The notes beneath the pieces are model-generated. The model saw only the letters and a list, made by a program, of their open reading frames with translations. It did no database searches and was not told the DNA's origin. Made by a program: the position numbers and the translations under genes. Shown here piece by piece: positions 43,597-54,961 of a stretch of DNA of 64,000 nt. Each line of letters opens with the position of its first letter. Within the stretch, counting starts at the first letter, position 1. Source of the DNA: Nephrocerus scutellatus (lineage: Eukaryota > Arthropoda > Insecta > Diptera > Pipunculidae); contig OX352762.1 of the NCBI GenBank assembly GCA_947095585.1, forward strand, positions 24,218,669-24,282,668, written 5' to 3'.

Positions 43597-43800
43597 AAAC
43601 AGATCGTAGTGTGGTGGCTACAGTGCAGTGCGGCGCCATTGCAGTATTTTAATGCCAAACAGAACAGGTCTAACGAAACTTTTCTATTTTTATAAATGCA
43701 AGAGAAATGTGTAAAAGCAAAAACAGATCGAAGTGTGGTGGCTACAGCGCAGTGCGGCGCCATTGCAGTATTTTAATGCCAATCAGAATAACCTGGGATA
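43597..43800. repeat. Tandem duplication, period 134 bp
   Basis: AAACAGATCG followed by GTGTGGTGGCTACAG and GCAGTGCGGCGCCATTGCAG occurs at 43597 and 43731 with few differences. A related GGTGCGGTGAAGTGCAGTGC phrase is at about 44010. 43800-44760 otherwise holds no recognisable feature. Confidence 0.6.
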
Positions 43801-44769
43801 ATCATTTCAGCAGCTTTTTCACATCATATTTTGTGTTTTTTTCCATTGTTTTTGTAGTTTTTATTTGTTATATTGTTTAAAGGCGGATACTCCCTAACTA
43901 ATTCTATTATCTGTTCCTTGATATCTATTTAAATCTGTTTGCTACTTTCCAATGAATGCCAGCGAATATGGCTTCCGCAATATTTAGAAATTTGGCTAAG
44001 CTTTCGCGGTGCGGTGAAGTGCAGTGCACTATAGATCACTAATTTTGTGTCCGCCAAATATTTTCATTGTTTATAAACAAGCTGTCAAAATACCGTACTG
44101 AACCACAAACCATTCCGTTTCAGGCTTTATGGCAAGGAAGATGTTTTTTCTGGACGGTCGTGGGAAAACTTTTCTTTGGTTTTTTCGATATTTTTATTTC
44201 CTTCATTCGTTATTTTTGTTGGTTGTTTAAATTTTTTCATCAATCACAATAGTCGCAAGTATATCTACAAGCGATATATTATGATATATGAAGAAATAAG
44301 CGAATTAAATAATTAAATTTAAAAAGTCGTGAAAGAGAGACGGGTAATGACAAGAAAAATATTTTTATCAAACCGTCGCCTGTGAACTTGGCCATGAATT
44401 TGTTCGATGTTTCTTGTTTTATTCATTCGTAATTTTTGTTGATCGCTTCATTTTTTCTTAAATCATATTAGTCGACAGTCGTAGTCGCATCTGCACATTT
44501 TCATATGCTTAGGGTTAGAAAAAAAAATAAATTCTATTGAAAAAAATGATTTTTTTTTTAAATTGTAAAAATTGTTTTTTATATCAAAATATAGCAAAAA
44601 TGCTTATTTATTTATTTGTTTTGTTGTTAGCTTCACTTTTTACGTCAATTGCAGTGTCGCATCTGCATACGGACTGAATTTTCATATGCGTACAGAAAAT
44701 AGAAAAAATAATATTTAATTTCTATTGAAAAAAAGGCGTTTTATTTTGCGTTTGTTGCTGATAATGGTT

Positions 44770-47040
44770 GATATCTCGGAGGATGATATTAGGCATGATT
44801 AGCGGTAGACGTGGTGCCTAGCTTCCGTCTTGTTACGAGAGTAGCAAGCCGATCCCAAGCCCGGGTTATAAGGAGGAGGGTTTGAGGTAATGGACTAGTC
44901 TTATTTTCAGTAAAGCTCAGATCCATAATCCAAGGTGCATACGCTGATTAATGCATGGCTAAGAGGATGCTTAGTCGCTAGTATGCGGACTCCGAATACC
45001 TGGCAACCTTCGGTTCCAAATGGCCTTCCCATGGCATACCGAGCTCTGCCATAGGTGACCTCTTTTCCCGGATACTCGTTGGTTCCAAAATAATTATTAG
45101 ACCGATGCATCTCAAAGCGCATCAACCTCGGGTTCTGCTGTTGGGCAGCACAATGTTTCTCCCCAGGAGCTGCTGTGCTCTCGACGGCCAACCATTTTCG
45201 CCTCGGTTTGCTCGTAAGCATTTGAACTCTCCCCAGAGTTCAGGTGGCGTTGCCTTACGGTCCGAATCAAGCGAAGGCGTCGGTATCACGGACGTGAAAT
45301 CAAACAGTTCTGATTCTGACGCATGCATGTTGATGCGTGCAGCGTCATATCGGAGAAATCCGGATGCTCTTTCATTGGGAAGGCATTAGATGAACTGCAG
45401 TTACAGCCACAGCGGAGCGGATTTATTAAATTGAACTCGCTGTAGATAAGGGGACCTTAACAGGCTTTACGCATGGGCAAGGACAGATAAAGTGCTCTTG
45501 CTTTTACCGAAGCCGCCATTTTCACACAGCGCGAAGTCAAGACACCACCAACATTGGCTGCCAAGAAGGCCAGAGAAAGACCTACACCTTTCGTCCCCAC
45601 TTTTAGCCAAGTGGCTAGTGCTGTCAGGATGGGCGTTGTCCAGACAGACTTGTCGACTAAACCCCTAACAACTGCGCAAATGGTTATTTTTCAAGAGGCG
45701 GTGTTAGATATCTCGATTTAGATGACCAATAGTGGCATATGGCCACATTTTCCGGCAAACACCTGAAATCAGGATGGGCAGTTTTCATCTTCTCAGACAG
45801 TTCTACTACTGGGTGGATGGGCTCCCTGGTCCCACAACCAGCTTCTTCGACCTGCAGCGCCACTGGGCCTGCTGGTAAAAGTAGCTCTGGCAGCAAAACT
45901 GCGGCAGCTAGAGCTGCAGTTTCTCTTCCAATAAGTGGCGCCTCTGGGCACACTTATCAGAGAAACTGCTTGCCGTAGGGGAAAGGGCCCTAAAACAGCC
46001 CAATTACTCCCGCAGGCCAAAGCATCCAAAGAGAAACGATGGAAACTATTAGGGTATTACAGGCGAACCTGCCAAAATAAACCATCAGCCATCATAAACA
46101 TAGCCCTCGTTCTCATCCAGAATTCCGGAATTTATAACGAGAGACCTAGTTGTCTTACTAGTTAAGTTCCAAACGAGCGGAGAACACAGAACATCGTGTG
46201 TGCTTCATCATGCTTCCCCTGCGACAAAGACAACATTCCACCCACTGAGGTCCAGCAGCTGATAGAGCACTGCCGGAACAAAGACCTCCAGTTCATCATA
46301 GGATGCGATGCCAACGCACATCATGAGGGTTGTGGCAGCAAAAGCATCAACAGAAGGGGTGAGTGTCTTTTATGATATCTTATCAGTAATAATGTAGACA
46401 ACCTAAGTAAGTGCTCTAAGCAACCTTCATAAATGCGATATCCGAAGTGGTACTTGACCATTAATCTCCAACATTGTTGAAAACTGGCATATGTCCGACG
46501 AAGCCTTGCTGTCGGACCATCAACACATCAGGTTTTTCTTTCCCGACAAACTGGCACATGCTTCTTCTAGATATGATCCAAAATCCAAGGACTGAAATCT
46601 ATATCGGCGACTTGTCCTCTCTAAAGTAGATATGCTTGTCACGTCTAATAAGTCCACAGGGGACCTAGATGAGGCAGCATATCAACTTAATGATGTGTTG
46701 CTCCTATCATGACAGCTGTGTCCCTAAAACTAGCCTGTGTAAACGAAAGGTTATCTGGTGCAACGACCAGCTGTAAGCTTAGGAAGAAAGTTAGACAACT
46801 CTTCAACTCTGCTAAATTCATGAAGAGTTGGGGCGAATATAGGTTCGCCCTTACGGAGTACAACTCTGAATTAAGACGATCCAAACGTGCCACATGGAGG
46901 AAAGGCTGCGAAAACATTGTTGAAATGCCAGTAGCGATACGCATCCATAAAGCAATAGTAAAAGATCAGACATATTGTGTAGGTTTATTAAAAAAGGCCG
47001 ATGGCACCCACACGTCGGACAGTTAGCATACAATCAGAGC
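44770..47040 (+). mobile_element. Degraded R1/I-type non-LTR retrotransposon (ORF1 and endonuclease/RT start)
   Basis: Proteins are badly broken but ordered. A low-complexity ORF1-like frame (45105-45389) has SNSSDSDACMLMRAASYRRN. Next comes an endonuclease stretch at about 46190-46370 reading NIPPTEVQQLIEHCRNKDLQ and FIIGCDANAHHEGCGSKSIN. Then an ORF (46709-47026) carries KLRKKVRQLFNSAKFMKSWG and KAIVKDQTYCVGLLKKADGT, the linker before the RT. The GCDANAHH motif is typical of R1/I-like APE endonucleases. The 5' limit is uncertain. Confidence 0.6.
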
Positions 47041-47981
47041 CCTACCCCAGGTTCATTTCCCAGGTTCGTCTACTCGTGCACCACATTTAGAAGGAAAGAA
47101 GGAAAATAAAATAAAATAAAACAACAAACAAATTATTCATAACATTACATTAAAAGTTTAAAACATAAAAATACATTTAATAAATTTATGCTTTATGGAA
47201 TTCAGAGAAACCATTTCTCTTTTTGTTATATCACAGGAAAACTATGCATTTTTCGCAGAAGGTTTAGCAGCGAAAAATATAATTATTTTGGCACATTTGC
47301 AGTTTTTTAATCCACTTTGGAAAATGCCGGGCAGTAACCTGGATAACAGAAACTATATAGGAAAATTCTGGTGTCTTATTGGCGCTGCCGGCTTTTGGGT
47401 GTTAAAAATGTGTCGGCTGGAGATCCGATGTTAGTTGGTGTTCCTGGAGCTGATCATGAGTTTTTTTATACAATTTTATTTTGTGAATAAAATAACTTTT
47501 GTATTTATTCTTTTGCAAAGGAAATCTACTGAGGCCATTTCACTTTTGTGCTGCACGATTTATAAAATGAAAATTTATATTCCATAAAATTATGAATAAA
47601 AACTAAAAACATTCAGTTAATGAGGTAATAAATATTAAATAAATAATAATAACAATACTTTTATTTTTACATTGTATTTTTTGGTTATAATCGTCAAATT
47701 ATGTTTTTGAGGTAGGAGCTATTGCACAGTTTAGCCTGGGCTTAGCTGATCTGATTTCTGTTTAACTTAACTTGACATAAAGTCTTATATTAAGAAAAAC
47801 AATTTCGTAGAAGTCCAAAGAAGTTTTTATAACTAGCAGACACTTCAAGGGACATGCACTAGTGCCTAGGAATGCCAGACTTGAAGACATTGGCTCTAAA
47901 TCCGGTACGATGTGGGCCTACAAAGCATCAAGCATTGTTAAACTATAGCGAATTTGGTCTTATGTATAGTTTTGATTTAGT
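47041..47981. other. Unassigned AT-rich DNA
   Basis: No recognised gene. 47195-47450 has two overlapping frames with an unusually protein-like look: ENYAFFAEGLAAKNIIILAH, and in another frame NVSAGDPMLVGVPGADHE. The latter faintly recalls the end of a hexapeptide-repeat acyltransferase. This is not strong enough to call. Confidence 0.3.
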
Positions 47982-48146
47982 GAGCGCCTCGGCTCTAGTG
48001 GTAAGAACATTGGACTTCTGAGCAGAAGGTTCGTGGTTTGAATCCTAGAGTAATAATTGTCACGGAAAGCTTCTTAAACAACACGAATGGACGCGAGTAG
48101 CTAAGCTTCGGACCGTGTTGCTTGTCGCGCCAAATATTTTTATTAT
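47982..48146 (+). mobile_element. tRNA-derived SINE, short subfamily
   Basis: Head GAGCGCCTCGGCTCTAGTGG (box A-like), then GGTTCGTGGTTTGAATCCTA (box B), then GGAAAGCTTCTTAAAC and a ATTTTTATTATTACTAAA tail. It is about 165 bp, against 295 bp for the copies at 918 and 57563, so it is a shorter subfamily or internally deleted copy. Confidence 0.7.
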
Positions 48147-49660
48147 TACTAAATTGTTGCTTTGTGGTCCAGGCTCCAGGTTATTGAGCCAAAAAAGTAG
48201 TAAAAATTCTGATTATGTAAATTAAGTTACTTTGCACCTACAGATTATCTTATCACCTCGGATGTTTATAAAATGTATACATTAAGTGTCTGAATTATTT
48301 TAAAACACAATGTTATCTGTTTTTGTCTGATAATGCGATTTTTTTAGAACACTTCTTTATGCTTTAAATAAGCTCATCACTACGCTTCTTAAGCCTTAAA
48401 TATTGTATTGGATACCTCTTAGCAAAAAAAGTTACAACTTTGATTTCATATACAATATAGATTCAGACAGAGGCGCTAAGAAATAAAATTTTAGACTGCA
48501 AATATTGAGCATTTGTACGAGTGTATGCTTCTTTTGTTAAAACGTATTTATTATAAAATGTATTCTGTATAGAGTGCAAACATAATACTAAGCCCGATAG
48601 CAAAAAGGCGAAAAAACACATGTACATATTTATATTTTTGTAATATATAAAAGTGATAACCCCGCCCCAGAAATAAAATCCTGACCCATTAAGAAAAATT
48701 AAAAAATAACCGTACAAATGCTTATTACATGCCTGAGATTGATTTCAGTTTTATTAAATTTTAATCGCTTTCAAAGTTAGAGCAAGGTTTTCTTTTTCTT
48801 TTTGGTTTTTTTTTTAGTTTCGAATTAATAATTATAGAGATAACCACGACAAGTAAAAACATGACTCTAAAGAAAGAAGAAAATTTAATATAAGAGGCAT
48901 ACAACTCGTTCGAATTTCTCAGTTCAGTTTTAAATTCTGAACAGTTGTTGTGGATTAGAAAATAAAAGCTTATAAGCGGACAAAGTTAAAGTGAAGTACT
49001 CGTATATTCGCATCCATAAACTCGTACATATATTGTGATTGTTTTTCACCACGAACAGATGCAAGTGAAATTCAAGTGAATTAAGAATAAAATATATAAG
49101 TGGATAAAGATACACAAATACTTACATACTAGTTTACATATCAGGAGAGCCAGAGCTCGTGAATAGCGCGTACTTTTGAAAATACGGTTTCCAACAAAAA
49201 TAGATGGTGGTTTTTGTGAAAGTTTCATTGTGCAATAAAGATTTTTCCTGTTTTCAACAATTCTTGTTGCTTCATGTGCCAGAAGGTGAAAGTCTGATTC
49301 ATTCTTGTATTAAAATTGACGATCCAAAAAGTTTAACTGCTAAAAGTCTATTGAGTAATAATTGTAAAGGTGTGTTCAACATTAAAAGTATATTTCTTTA
49401 TTTTTAGTTCTTTGTTTATTTCAAGAAAAATAAAATAATCAGAGTATGACATATATTACAGCTTGCATGCAAGACATCATGTACTCGGGGTGGGGTTTCT
49501 AGTCAGCAAAAGAATGAAACCCACCTTTATCGGCTTTAAAGCAGTAAATGAACAGATATGCACCCTTCGCGTGCGGGGCAGATTAAAAATAAAAAGAGTG
49601 CCGAAGTGAAACCTTTTTTGACGTTGTTGCCGATATACGATTAAAGATGAGATGAGATGA
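48147..49660. other. Unassigned AT-rich DNA
   Basis: No gene, repeat or RNA was recognised in this 1.5 kb. ORFs are short and lack any family look. Confidence 0.4.
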
Positions 49661-49679
49661 CGATGAGAAATGGCTTAGT

Positions 49680-50420
49680 TCCAAAAAATTTCAGACCCTA
49701 TTGGCCAGATCCCAGAACTTCCATAGTTATGTAGTCGCATATTAGTCCTAAATTCTGAGTTTCATACGAATCGCTTGAGAAATGGCTTGTTTCCCAAACT
49801 CCAGACCCTATTGGCCAGATCCCAGAATTTCCATAGGAACAAATCTTATAGTCGCATATTAGTCCTGCATTCCGAGTTTCATACGAATCCCTTGAGAAAT
49901 GGCTTGTTTCCCAAAACTCCAGACCCTATTGGCCAGATCCCAGAATTTCCATAGGAACAAATCTTATAGCCGCATTTTAGTCCTACATTCCGAGTTTCAT
50001 ACGAATCTCTTGAGGAATGGTTTGGGTCCCTAAACTTACGAGCCTATTGGCCAGATCCCAGAATTTCCATAGTTATATAGTCGCATATTAGTCCTACATT
50101 CAGAGTTTCATACGAATCTCTTGAGGAATGGCTTGGGTCCCAAAACTCCAGACCCAATTGGTCAGATCCCAGAATTTCCATTGGAACAAATCTTATAGTA
50201 GCATATTAGTCCTACATTCCGAGATTCATACGAATCTCTTGAAAAATGGTTTGGGTCCCAAAACTCCAGACCCAATTGGTCAGATCCCAGAATTTCCATA
50301 GGAACAAATCTTATAGTCGCATATTAGTCCCACATTCCGAGTTCCACACGAATCGCTTAAGAAATGGCTTGGTTTCCAAAAATTACAGACTCTATTGGCC
50401 AGATACCAGAATTTCCATAG
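49680..50420. repeat. Tandem satellite, seven units alternating near 110 and 118 bp
   Basis: Each unit holds CCTATTGGCCAGATCCCAGA, TTTCCATAG, GTCGCATATTAGTCCTACAT, GAGTTTCATACGAATC and CTTGAGAAATGGCTTG. Units start near 49703, 49813, 49931, 50049, 50159, 50278 and 50397. Much of the length difference comes from AGTTATGTAG versus AGGAACAAATCTTATAG after the ATTTCCAT block. The same monomer, with GACCATATCCCAG instead of GGCCAGATCCCAG, forms the array at 63120-63690. Confidence 0.9.
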
Positions 50421-50499
50421 CAGCTGTGGCCGTAGTAATATATGTGTTTATATATATATAGCTATATTTGTAGTTATATACATATATAGTTACATACAT

Positions 50500-50790
50500 A
50501 TAAAATATAACTATAGAAAACGAGGCATAAAATTAACAAAAGTGAACGACGGAGCAATGTGAACAACAGTGTAACAAATGTGTACAACAGAGTAATAACA
50601 GTGTAACGCTTGAAAATTGTTGTCCGTAAAAAAGTTGCACTACAATATAAATATAGAAAACGAGGCATAAATTTAACAAAAATGAACAACATAGTACTAA
50701 CAGTGTAACCAATGTGTACAACAGAGTAATAACAGTGTAACGCTTGAAAATTGTAGCCCCCTCCGTAAAAAAGTTTCACTTCAAAAAATA
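50500..50790. repeat. Two tandem units of about 135 bp with GTGTAAC-rich core
   Basis: TATAGAAAACGAGGCATAAA occurs at about 50512 and 50651, each followed by AACAAAA(G/A)TGAAC, ACAGAGTAATAACAGTGTAA and CGCTTGAAAATTGT. The last unit ends CCGTAAAAAAGTTTCACTTC. A related TAACAC/AGTTTCACTTAC ending follows the satellite at 63700-63815, so this is the far part of the same composite repeat. Confidence 0.75.
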
Positions 50791-50959
50791 TATTTACTGA
50801 ATATTTTAAACTAGATATGTATAATGAACTTTATTTACCCGTTTACCCGATAACGTTATGTGGATGTACATTTCCACTTTGTTAAAATATAAGCGTATAA
50901 TATGGGAGCGGTATCTTGACCACAGCAAATCTTTATTGTGTTTAATTCATATTTCTTCT

Positions 50960-51640
50960 CGTTGGTTCTTCCAACAAAGGCCTAGTTCTACGTCAAAGGG
51001 CAATTTCAGAAGCATCCCACGGTTTTAGGCTCCGGAATCATTTCCCGGATACCAAGCCAACAGTTCTCTGTAAGACTTTATTTCTAAGCACCCAAGTGTG
51101 TGATCCGTATGTAAGTACTGGTACGACGTTTGGATGTTATGGCTTATTTTAGACCCCGAATTATCTTCTGGCTAAACGAGTATAAAATTCTACTCTGGGA
51201 ATCTTAGTTGACATTAAAGTTCACAAACAGAAGTAAGGTGTTTTGAAACTTTAGACATTCTTCCTCGATTTGGTCCATAGAGGGAACCTTTGGTAAATTC
51301 CTAATTTGTCTGGCAGAAGCATCGTTTGGACAAAGATTTTAGTGTTTAAGGCTTTCTGTATATTTGCGCTATAAGATCATGAATTGATTGCAAATCCCAC
51401 CGCTTTTTATCAGCTCCGCAGTGATGTCGGCCACTCCCGAAGCCAAAGTTATTTTTTAAAGTTGGTTTATCGCTCGCTCTGTCTGCTAAAGTTTTTGGTG
51501 TTTATACAGTATAGCCCGTAACGGAATTTACGGCGTTATAGTTGGCCTGGGGGGACGTCCTTTTTGAGCGAGTTTGGAAAAATTAGATTTTCCAAGTGGT
51601 TTTAAGGAGGTTGGAGTCTGTAGCTGTGTACAACTGTTTT
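50960..51640 (-). mobile_element. Degraded RTE-like fragment
   Basis: AAGCACCCAAGTGTGTGATC and GGATGTTATGGCTTATTTTA on this strand match the complement of 8200-8310 of the RTE element (as at 29420-29490). The rest to 51640 is too diverged to translate. Confidence 0.5.
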
Positions 51641-51649
51641 TTACCTTTC

Positions 51650-51900
51650 ATATAATACCAATACACTTTTTGTTAAAATTTGAAAGTGATCGGGCACCAG
51701 AAGCCCCATATAAATTTTTTTAAAAAATTTACAGAATTTCAAATTTTGTACACATGTGTATCGCCTATAACAACACTTTATGAAAATTTAGAAGTTGTCG
51801 GGCCTAAGGGCCGAGGATCACCCATATCAATTTTTTTTTAAATTAACCCGACTTTCTTCAAACTTTGCACACATGGGTATCTCCGATTAGAGAATTGACA
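51650..51900 (+). repeat. Dispersed repeat family A
   Basis: CACTTTTTGTTAAAATTTGA, GTGATCGGGCACC, ATTTTGTACACATGTGTATC, then a second unit with GCCTAAGGGCCGAGGATCAC and CACACATGGGTATCTCCGAT, ending TTAGAGAATTGACATAAAA. Confidence 0.6.
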
Positions 51901-52157
51901 TAAAATATTTTTGAGTTAATCTGTATATATAAAGGGTGCGGCAGCATGCAATGCCTTCGTTAAGAGACTCGACGATATCATCAAATTTTATAAAAAAAAA
52001 TACGTTATTGCTCCATATAGCCCCCTTTATATGGACCAGTAACGTGTTTTTCATGAAATTTGACTTATTTTTAACATTCTCTAAACATTTTTAATAAAAA
52101 TATTAATTTGCCTTTCTCTCTTTCGATTGCCGCACCCTGTATATCTACTTTGTATGT

Positions 52158-53362
52158 TTATGAAACGAATGTCTGACAAACGTCCGAGAGTAATAAAACT
52201 TGTCATGCACACAAATAACTTATATTACTATAAGGAAATCGCGTCGATTTCGTGTGCCAACATAATATCATTCCGGAGAGAATTGGTAGATGGCACTAGT
52301 AGTAGTTGACGAAATGTTTACCTTTTTTTATCTACAGTTTTTTATATTCAACAAATTATTAACGAAACAGCATAGGTATTTTAAATTTCAAATTTATAGC
52401 ACAAATGAAGAACACTAACACATTAGATGCCTGTGTTTGTTCATCATCTACATTATCATCCAAACAACCTGCGCCGTAATTCACAAACCCCACAAACTCC
52501 TTATTTTTGCTGTCCCAATCAATACATTTTTTTATTGACATTTCGTCCATCATTATGAAGAAATAGATGTCTTTATTCTCTGTTTTGATTATTTGCCGCA
52601 GATGTTCCACAACTACCTGTTGAGTTTGATACATTTAATAAAATATTGCCGCAGATGCTCATAACCAGCAGTCGAAAAAAATGACATGGTTATCGCAAAC
52701 TGTCGCAACGTCGGTGTATATTTGCCAAATTGTACGCCGGATTTTAATTCATATATAAATTATTGTTCTTGGCTTATGTCTTAATAAATTAAAAAAATAA
52801 TTATAAATATTTAGTATTGACAATTAATAGCAAATAACTTATAACAGTATTATAATAAGGTATATCAAAAGGTATACTAAAAATAAAAACCGTATTTAGT
52901 AATTTTCGTCCAATTTTTCTTTTCGATTTCCTGTGGGTAAAGCGCTTAATTAAAATAATTTTCTTACATTTAATGTATCACGGAGGATGACTAATAATTC
53001 CTTCTTTCTCTAACCTCTTCATGAAATTTTCGAAATCTTAAACCTTTTTTTGATAACGATTACATTTTGTGACAAGTGGCTTGTTTAATTTTCGAGTTTT
53101 CCCAAGTTCCTCTTTCAATTGAAAGATGCATCAATGTCTCCAGCATATCTGAACTGACGACTAATGGCATCACTTGATTGCGGTGTTGCTGGTACAATAT
53201 TTCCACTTTTTGCTTTTTTAATTGGTGGTGACGTCGTGATTGACGTTTAAGGATAATTCGACGGCGTATTAATGATATAAGTTATTTGCATGCACATGCA
53301 TAATACAAATGGTCGCGAGAAGCTAGGGCCTTGGCCTTGTCACGCCGAATATTATTATTATG
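52158..53362 (+). mobile_element. 5'-truncated SINE split by a P-type transposon
   Basis: 52158-52211 (GAATGTCTGACAAACGTCCG..CATGCACA) and 53297-53362 (TGCATAATACAAATGG, GGCCTTGTCACGCC, ATATTATTATTATG) join into one SINE body that follows the order of 1005-1211. The interruption is the 1077-bp element at 52212-53288, so the SINE is older than that insertion. Confidence 0.7.
52212..53288 (-). mobile_element. P-element-superfamily relic with 8-bp target duplication
   Basis: The ends CAAATAACTTATAT (52212-52225) and ATATAAGTTATTTG (53275-53288) are perfect 14-bp inverted repeats with weaker similarity inwards. CATGCACA is duplicated exactly outside (52204-52211, 53289-53296); 8 bp is the P/hAT target length. 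Inside, the minus strand at 52634-52359 has FFIMMDEMSIKKCIDWDSKN and EFVGFVNYGAGCL, the DEMSIKK catalytic block of THAP9/P-type transposases. 53200-53000 has ATPQSSDAISRQFRYAGDID in broken frames. The THAP domain and the C-terminal half are missing, so it is an internally deleted, inactive copy. Confidence 0.8.
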
Positions 53363-53456
53363 TATATTTAACGTTACAAACTAAAAACTACATACATTTA
53401 TGTTTTTCCTTTTACAATTTTTTTAATGCTACATAACACATACAGATTGCAAAAAA

Positions 53457-53955
53457 ATGGCTGCCTTACCACAGGGTGCATTCGCCGCATGTAAATTGCG
53501 CGCAGCCAATGAACGCGAAATGACTGTTGCTCGACTTAAAACTTCCACCGAGATACCCGATTCAAGAAGCGCATTTGCTAATAAGAAGCGTAAGTAATCC
53601 GAGGGATAATTACGGCGTAGAACATTTAAATAAATTTATTAACAATTAAACATATGAATTACAGTAATGGAATATAGTCCAGTTAAGTATAATGGCAAAT
53701 TGATGAACTCTATTTGGGGTCTTTACAATCGTTATTCGCCACACAATATCAAAGGAAATGACCATGAAGCACGAACCAAAGATTATTCGGTGCAACAGCC
53801 GTAAGTAGATATTTTTAGCTAAGATTTAGTAAATATGTAAAGTTACCATTCCATTATTATTTATTTACTTTGTTTAATACAGTTCTGCTGTTGCATCAAA
53901 CGTCATTGCCCAGAACATGTCGAAGGCAATGCATTCCGGAAACGAATGGCGTTAA
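53457..53955 (+). CDS. Small conserved-type protein of unknown function
   Basis: I do not recognise the family. Exons 53457-53589, 53665-53800 and 53883-53955, with introns of 75 and 82 bp (GTAAGT donors, CAG acceptors) and consistent phases, give 113 aa. The protein starts MAALPQGAFAACKLRAANER, is basic, has no signal peptide or membrane segment, and ends MSKAMHSGNEWR. The middle has aromatic-rich text (MNSIWGLYNRYSPHNI). The start ATG has an A-rich context. An AATAAA follows at 54052-54057, about 100 bases after the stop. Clean splice sites and a single open frame over three exons make it a likely real gene. It lies only 170 bp downstream of the P-type element and its host SINE. Confidence 0.7.
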
Positions 53956-54051
53956 ACGGAAAAATAGAACTGGGAGTTGCATTCTTTAAATAAGAAGATT
54001 ATATGCACATCTCTTTACATAATTCATGCAATTATGAATGCTTATAATTAT

Positions 54052-54057
54052 AATAAA
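54052..54057 (+). promoter_or_regulatory. Probable polyadenylation signal of the 113-aa gene
   Basis: AATAAA in a TATAATAAATTTG context, 97 bases after the stop codon at 53953-53955. Confidence 0.5.
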
Positions 54058-54950
54058 TTTGTTTTTTCTAATTCTGAAGTTTTTTTTATATTTGTACTAT
54101 TATTGAAAAGTATTAATAAATTATACAACGAAATTGCTGGTCTTAGCGATATGCTTGCGAAGCGGCGGAATATTGACAGATGGCTTAATAAGAGAAGTTG
54201 GCGCTAGATTTTTTGCAGCATTTAATTCTATTTTGTTTATTAGTTCTCATTGTATATGGTCATCAAGTACGAAGCGTTTATCTGTGGAATGGGACTTCTT
54301 TATAAGAAAACAATCTAACATTTTAGTTATAATTAGCACATAATACAAATAATTTGTAAATTCATCCCATTTTAAATCTTGTTACTAAAATAACATTTCC
54401 ATTGCGTTCCCGAATAATGAATGATATTTTTTTTTAATTTTGACTTTACAAGCCAAAAAAAAAATTGCATTTATGGGTAAGAAATTATCTAAATAATTAA
54501 TTATAAAGTGTAAAAATTTATATTATATTTTGCTAATTATATTGTAAAGATTTTGTTGATTTATGACGTGGGGCCTATTCTAAAAGAGATACGTATTTCA
54601 AACGGTGTGTGACAACTGAAATTTTCATCCAGATCATATAATAATAATTCGGTAGTAGTAAGTAGTGACTGGTAGTGAAATGGAACAAGGCGTTCCCCGA
54701 TCGGTAATGGAATATGAGCAATTAGAATTGCATACTCTTAGGCATTTAGTAGCAGTAGTTGACAGATTACACCATTGTTTACTTTTGTGCAAAATATGTA
54801 GTCAAACCGGTTTGTCCGGTTTCTGTGTACATGATTGCATTTGGAGTTTATTTTTGGAAGATGACTCATTACACATGAGAATGGTTAGTTATATCTATAT
54901 CTATATAAGGGAAGTTGCCACAACATCCTTTACGAACTCGAAAGCATAAA
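54058..54950. other. Unassigned DNA, possible LTR of the following element
   Basis: 54134-54343 and 54665-54949 hold open frames without family resemblance. A stretch starting TGTGACAACTG (about 54609) and ending ATTTCGTAACA (about 54961) has TG..CA ends and is directly followed by TTAGTGTCAGAAGTGGGAT, a primer-binding-site-like sequence. It could be a 5' LTR, but no partner LTR was found. Confidence 0.3.
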
Positions 54951-54961
54951 TTTCGTAACAA

